A stretch of 64,000 bases of DNA. Source: Gossypium raimondii. Its lineage: Eukaryota; Streptophyta; Magnoliopsida; Malvales; Malvaceae. Of this stretch, positions 59,132-64,000 are shown piece after piece (within the stretch, counting starts at the first letter, position 1; each line of letters begins with the position of its first letter). The stretch is taken from the NCBI RefSeq assembly GCF_025698545.1, contig NC_068575.1, positions 53,329,980 to 53,393,979 on the forward strand, read 5' to 3'. The notes under the pieces are model-generated. The model was not told where the DNA came from and ran no database searches. It worked only from the letters and a program-made list of their open reading frames with translations. Both the position numbers and the translations under genes were made by a program.

Positions 59132-60290
59132 ATGGATCCTAATTCTCTTCTAAATCACGATAACCACATTGCAAAGTTTGTTTACAATATGGTAATTTTT
59201 TGATCAATTGAGATTTAAACAAAATTACAATAATTTGTATTTTTAATGAGAAATAAAACATATTTTTTACTATTTTTGGAGGAACGGTACTGAGTTATGA
59301 GACCTCGACTCCATGATCCGAAATATTTTCCCCATCAGATAATTCTGTTATTTTTTAATGCCGTGGGGTTTGGGGTAGCCGTGTACATTAAGATTGCTGA
59401 CCTATGGGCCGATTTAATATCAACCCTAGTGGAACGATGGCGCTCGGAGACACACACATTCCACCTCTCGCGTGGGAGGCAACAATAACACTGCAAGACA
59501 TAGCAGTCCAACCGGGGTTGTTTATTAATGGAGAAGTAGTGACCGGGTCGAGAAAAGTGATCGATCTGTGGGGCACTTGCGAACGATTACTAGGAAGAGT
59601 GCCCCTTCGATGCTGAAGAAGGAAAATTAGAAATTCACGTGGTTAAGAAATAACTTCGAACATTATTTACGTTGCAACAACGTTTATTTTGCAACTCATA
59701 GGTGAGGTATTGATGCCGGGCATAAATCAGAATAAAGTCTATATTATGCACCTCCCATTACTAGAAAACCTAACACAAGCCGGGAATTATAGTTGAGGTT
59801 CTGCAGTACTGGCGTGCGTATATTGTGAGCTTTGTTAAGTGACAAAGCCATCTACAAAGATCATGGGCGGTTGCTGCCTTCTACTGCAGTCGTGGGCCTT
59901 ATACTGGATGTCATTTCTGGCATCAGTGAGCCACTAACCGCGGGCCTTCCCACTCGTAAATAGGTGATTGATCATTCGACTTTACCATTTGTTTCCTAAT
60001 TGTATAGTATAGTACTTTTTGCATGCAAAAAATAATCCAAAATATGAACGTGTATTTCAAAGGGGCAGCGATATCGGGAATCGGACGATCATACATCGTG
60101 CCCATATAGCGCTAGATGGTAGAGGCTCACTTTGGGGATAAGGTAAAATACACTTTCGAATTTTTTTTTCAAATACAATAATTGCAAAAAAAAAATTAAC
60201 TTAGCTAAAATGTATGCTCTATATTGTGCAGTTTCTATGGATATCAAGGCGTCGTCAGGATCTTGATAGTTTTGATTTTTTATTGTAAAT
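59132..60290 (+). pseudogene. Plant mobile domain (PMD, MAIN-like) pseudogene
   Basis: Exon 1 (59132-59191) reads MDPNSLLNHDNHIAKFVYNM before a GTAATT donor. Exon 2, from about 59281, continues VMRPRLHDPKYFPHQI, IADLWADLISTLVERWRSET and, after a frameshift near 59450, EATITLQDIAVQPGLFINGE then RVPLR. The motifs LVERWRPETHTF and TLEDVALQLGLPVDG in relatives identify the PMD family. Later fragments (LMPGINQNKVYIMHLPLLEN, 59715-59775) are in other frames. PMD proteins such as Arabidopsis MAIN act in transposon silencing; related domains ride in MULE and Gypsy elements. This copy is dead. Confidence 0.8.
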
Positions 60291-61700
60291 ATTTACTTTG
60301 TAATTATTCTTCCAATACGAAAAACGAATTTTTAACGTAATTATTTGTGGGCATAAATGAGTACAAAATATTAAGTAAAAAATATAATTCAACAAATAAT
60401 AATACGTAACACTTTTTTTACATATACAAGAAAATACGAACATCTTAGAAAATTGATATACTAAAATATAAAATTTTACCAACAAATAATATGGACTAAA
60501 ATATTTTTATAGATCTAAAAATAATACAACCATTTTACAAAACTGATATTCGAAAATATAAAATTCAACCAACAAATAATACGGACTAAAATTGATTTAC
60601 AGATACAAAAATAATACCAACATTTTGAATTGTAGTTTCTTTATAGTTAGTAGTCTTCTGCTTGAATCAGGTCTACGTTGCTTTTAGTAATTTTGACCAG
60701 GTCCGCTCACCATATTCTTTAACCGTAACCGGTCTACACAGTTCGCCATCTATGACAGAGGAAGCCATCCAACCTTTGATGGCATAACTTTTATAGTTCA
60801 CGTGACGGTATATAATTCAACTCTGGTAAAACATGAAAGTGTATAATTCAACCTCGAAATTCAGTTATACACTTCCAAGCACTCTCATCTGCAATCCATT
60901 ACATGACACACATTTGATGGTACACTCCCATTTGATGGTATTCTCAACAATTTTTTTCCCATCCAATAGACTAAGGGGATGCCGACTATCAGTGTCCCAA
61001 CATTATTTTTTTAAATCTGGTATTGGGGTGTCGGCCATCAGTGTCCCAATATCCCAATTTTTTTAAAAACTGGTATAAAGATGTCGGACGTCAGTGTCCC
61101 AACATCCAATTTTTTTAAAATTTTAAAAGGGGTGCCGGCCATTGGTGTACAGCACCCCCCAAAAAATATATTTTTTTAATTTGATAAAGGGATGCTAACC
61201 ATTAATGTGCCAACACCCTAATTTTTTTTTCAAATATTGGTATAAACATATACCAGTATAATATGGGGTGAAAAAAATACGATGGTGCCAGGTATCTAGT
61301 CCCCGGCACCCAAAAAATTATTTTTTTAACACCTAACACAATCATTTGGGTGATTGTTTTCGAACCAAGATTTAAGTAAATAATTGTTTTTTTTGGTGAT
61401 TTAGGTAAAATAACCCTTGTATTAACAAACATAACAAACTCAAAAGAAAAACAATTAAAATTGGAAAAAGAAACCTACCCATTAAGAAGTTTATAGTTTA
61501 GTCACAACTCGTATGTGGTTTTGAATGTTGGTATGCTTCTAATCTTTGTGAAATTCGTTCTCACTTCACAGGGGCGAATGTTAATAGGAATTAGGAGCTT
61601 TGGCCTTGGTTTTGAAATTTTTATTTCAGTTTCTAAATATTTTAAAAGTTTTAATTATGCTCCAAATTTTTTTAAAATTTCATTAATTCCATAAAAAATT
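60291..61700. other. Repeat-rich flank of MULE/PMD complex, no gene
   Basis: It holds a ~90-bp tandem repeat (60425-60620, CAACAAATAATA(C/T)GGACTAAAAT units) and a 50-60-bp array (60970-61260). The rest is AT-rich without open frames. Confidence 0.55.
60970..61260 (+). repeat. Degenerate 50-60-bp tandem array (GCCGGCCATCAGTGTCCCAACA type)
   Basis: Five units begin near 60976, 61026, 61080, 61130 and 61190. Each has G(G/A)TG(T/C)CGGCCATCAGTGT, a C-rich core and a poly-T spacer ending TGGTATAAA. Similarity falls in the later units. An inverted GGCACC-containing copy lies near 61300. Confidence 0.75.
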
Positions 61701-61724
61701 TAAATATTTTAATTAAACGCTATT

Positions 61725-61870
61725 ACCAACTTGGGGCTTGTATGGATGAATCTTACTATTCCGAGGCATTCGTTTATTGTATGGTTAGCTATGCAAAATC
61801 AGGTTTCAGTGAAGTGTAGGATGATAGCTTGGGGGTACCAAACTGATCCAAGGTGTGTTTTAGAGATAAT
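61725..61870 (+). pseudogene. LINE zinc-binding (zf-RVT) fragment
   Basis: The reading LTIPRHSFIVWLAMQNQVS then MIAWGYQTDPRCVL is the conserved zf-RVT region found between reverse transcriptase and RNase H in plant LINE-type elements. Similarity stops at about 61870, where a repeat with an inverted partner at 62660-62755 begins. Confidence 0.65.
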
Positions 61871-61874
61871 CTTT

Positions 61875-62760
61875 TTGGTTGTTGCTCCTATTCGCTTTGG
61901 GATTGTATTTGGGGTTTTTGGTTTGCGAATGATTCATCATTCTTGGCAAGATTGATTTAATTAGCTTCTTATTCATGAAAAGAGCATACATGGGAGAGCT
62001 CCAAGACCAATTCAAGTTTTGTTCAATACATTAAGAGTTTTATTAGTGATAAGCTTGTTGATAAAAGATTGTTGTAAATATTTTTTGACATTTGATTTAG
62101 GGGTAAGGATTAAGTGCGAGTTTAGAAAGTAAAATTTTTTACTTCTGCTTTTCGGATAAAAAATACTTCTCAAGCTCGCACTTAATCCTCACCCCTAAAC
62201 CAAATGTCAGAAATATTTACAACAATCTTTTATCAACAAGCTTATCACTAATAAAACTTTTAATTTATTTCTCTTTTGAGTTAATAATTTCTCTCTGAGT
62301 TTTTTTTTTAAGAATTTCTCTTGAGTTTCTTTTAGAAGAGTTTTAACAATCTTTTTAGATTGTGGGGATCATCTTCAAACTTTTTCTTATCTCGAAGGAA
62401 AAATTAGAGCCGTTTGAAGGGGGTTATGGATTCTTCGTGTTTCCAAGGCTTTTAGGACTTCTAAAGTCATGTTCTATCTTTCCATTTAACTTCTTTATTC
62501 GCTTCCTTAATCTTTGATTTATTATTTTATTTTACTTATTTATTTTAACTTTTTTATGTGACTTGGATTCAATTTCATTTCAGGTTGTATCAAAATCTAA
62601 ATTTCTTTCCGAACGGCTAGAGCCCTAAGTCAAATCCGCGACTTTGACAAACTTTACGATCCGCTTTCGCGTTCATCCATCCCATCCTTTATCACCCCAA
62701 ATACAATCTCAAAGCAACCTAGTATAGGAGCTACAACTAAAAAATATTTTTTTAATCTCA
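61875..62760. mobile_element. Putative MITE-like element with terminal inverted repeats and internal hairpin
   Basis: The stretch GGTTGTTGCTCCTAT ... GATTGTATTTGGGG (61878-61915) is matched by its inverse near 62695-62745 (CCCCAAATACAATC ... ATAGGAGCTACAAC). Between them lies a near-perfect hairpin (62031-62263). No coding sequence. The left end abuts LINE coding sequence, which supports an insertion. Confidence 0.5.
62031..62263. repeat. Near-perfect hairpin, ~90-bp arms
   Basis: The left arm (62031-62120, TTAAGAGTTTTATTAGTGAT ... GATTAAGTGCGAG) pairs with the right arm (62175-62263, CTCGCACTTAATCC ... ATCACTAATAAAACTTTTAA), with only a handful of mismatches around a ~54-base loop. Transcribed, it would form a long stem. 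Confidence 0.9.
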
Positions 62761-64000
62761 AAAGCACTTTTGAAATGTTAAAAAACATCTTGTTTAGGAA
62801 TACTTTTATCTTAAAAGTATTTTTTATCCCAAAAATATTTTTAAAAAGTAATACTAAACTCATCTTAAATATAAATAATTTAGTTAAAGTATATGTAGCA
62901 AGAAGTTGTCTACTTTTTTGGATGAGTAAAAATTTACTTAATCCAAAGGAAAAAAACATTGGGCTTGTTCCTCATTAAATTCCATATAAATAGGTGATAG
63001 CAGCATAGAAGAAAGCCGAATAATAACAGTAGTGAAGAGTAATGATATATCTGGAAGGTACCCTATTTCTAATTGATCATAATTTTCCTTTCCATGTTCA
63101 GCTCTCTTTGGTTGAAAACTTTTGTTGCTTAAAGTAATTAACTTTAGAGATTTCCACATCTATCCCAGATTTCAAATTGTTGTTGAAATTGAATGAGGCA
63201 GCAGAAGAGCCTTATGAACGGAACAAGAATGGCGTGAGTGAAGAAAGTAGCTTGCGTTTTATGGAATGATCATTATAGTGTAAGGAGATTGCGTGCTCCT
63301 CCTCTGCTATGTTTCGCATATCTTGTATCATTACAACAATAGCAGCAGTATTTTCCATGATAGTCTATTAAAGTGGGTGACATGTAATGTTAGTACGTAC
63401 AAAGATAAAAACATGATTCTAATTACTATATCATTAATAACCGGATAATATATTTTTAAGAAATATAATTATTTAGAAAGAGAAGAAAGGCAAGCCGTCC
63501 GTCACATGGAGCAGCTGACATCAAATTTATTCATATGCCGCCTACATTCTAACACCATTAACTATTTTTCTCGGATTTAAGCTTATTTTCTCTTCATAAT
63601 TTGGAAATAACAAAAAACGAAATCTATTTTGACTAAAAATTCATCCAATTTTCACGGTTAAAACTCTACTTTCAAAATATTCTGCTTGCAGCCCGAACCA
63701 ACTTTTTATTTTGATCAAGGCTAAGGATACGAGCTTTTGGGTTTCAACTTAAAAAGTTTGAACACAAATACTTTATTATTTCATCAATGATCTCCCTTTG
63801 ACCTCACCTTTACAAAATTGCTGCAAAAGAATACAATGTATCAAAATCTACATAAAAACTTGTGTACAAAAATGTAAACAACATGAACATCACTTTGAAA
63901 AAGTAATGATAATCTGAATTGGAAAAACACAAATACTAGAATGTCTTTCTTTCCTTTCCTTGAAGAATCAAAAATGTTTCTTAATGTAAATTTTATTGTA
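62761..64000. other. Unassigned AT-rich sequence
   Basis: No supported gene. A TATAAATA box (62985-62992) lies in a plausible promoter setting on the + strand, but no significant frame follows. Short frames on either strand near 63200-63350 show no recognised domain. Confidence 0.4.

Larger units (their letters stand above)
50160..60290 (+). mobile_element. Mutator-like (MULE) complex with plant-mobile-domain gene and nested hAT
   Basis: In order: GC-richer segment (50250-50360), telomere-like tract (50370-50790), 126-bp tandem array (50808-51345), MULE transposase pseudogene 1 (51449-53137), hAT element (53194-56198), MULE transposase pseudogene 2 (around 53140-58055) and plant-mobile-domain pseudogene (59132-60290). 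I did not locate matching terminal inverted repeats, so whether this is one element or two abutting ones is open. Confidence 0.6.

Noticed and set aside
1..64000. CRISPR arrays, prokaryotic operons, tRNA or rRNA genes
   Set aside because: The tandem arrays here are contiguous satellites without spacers, the genes are spliced plant genes, and no tRNA cloverleaf boxes or rRNA segments were recognised.

Overview
This window is nuclear DNA from a flowering plant. It is AT-rich, its genes have introns with GT/AG borders, and it is crowded with nested class I and class II transposons. The repeat types (LTRs starting TGTAACAGCCCG, LTRs rich in ACACGGGCGTGTG palindromes, MULEs paired with plant-mobile-domain genes) resemble what I recall from cotton (Gossypium, Malvaceae). 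That species guess rests on memory, not on a search.

Four intact genes stand out. Two are tandem copies of an ER-luminal J-protein, ERDJ3B (CDS 4854-8814 and 26449-30933, + strand, ten exons, 344 aa each). One is a plastid class 3 lipase of the PLIP2/PLIP3 type (42329-45612, +, five exons, 748 aa). One is a TMEM205-like/DUF4149 membrane protein (48558-49705, -, three exons, 213 aa). As I recall, Arabidopsis has the same three families side by side (At3g62600, At3g62590, At3g62580), so this looks like an ancestral gene block stretched by transposons and with one member duplicated. Both ERDJ3B promoters keep a near-consensus ER-stress element, which fits a role in ER protein folding.

Layout. 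1-3800: decayed PIF/Harbinger element inserted in an RNase H fragment of a LINE-type element (3801-4150). 4430-14780: first ERDJ3B duplicon, whose 3' flank is split by a 5.5-kb CACTA element (9123-14655) carrying an NTF2 fragment and other exon-like pieces. 14800-24880: decayed minus-strand Ty3/Gypsy element broken by an LTR (15141-21864) that itself holds another solo LTR (17132-19887), then more LTR debris. 24880-25800: LINE reverse-transcriptase remnant. 26040-31240: second ERDJ3B duplicon with a solo LTR in intron 4. 31323-34798: two-LTR, gag-only element of that same LTR family. 36440-38380: long foldback element split by a solo LTR. 38590-40146: LTR remnant. 40147-49705: the lipase and TMEM205-like genes, with short foldback elements around them. 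49706-61400: Mutator-like complex with 126-bp tandem repeats, two different MULE transposase pseudogenes, a complete 3.0-kb hAT-type element (53194-56198) and a plant-mobile-domain pseudogene. 61700-64000: LINE fragment, hairpin element and unassigned sequence.

The four intact genes serve endomembrane or plastid functions; almost everything else is mobile and broken. Because the ERDJ3B segment is duplicated, each copy serves as an empty-site reference for insertions in the other. I found no convincing new multi-gene system. The most unusual items are the gene-capturing CACTA element, the conserved ERSE-like promoter site and the MULE/plant-mobile-domain cluster.
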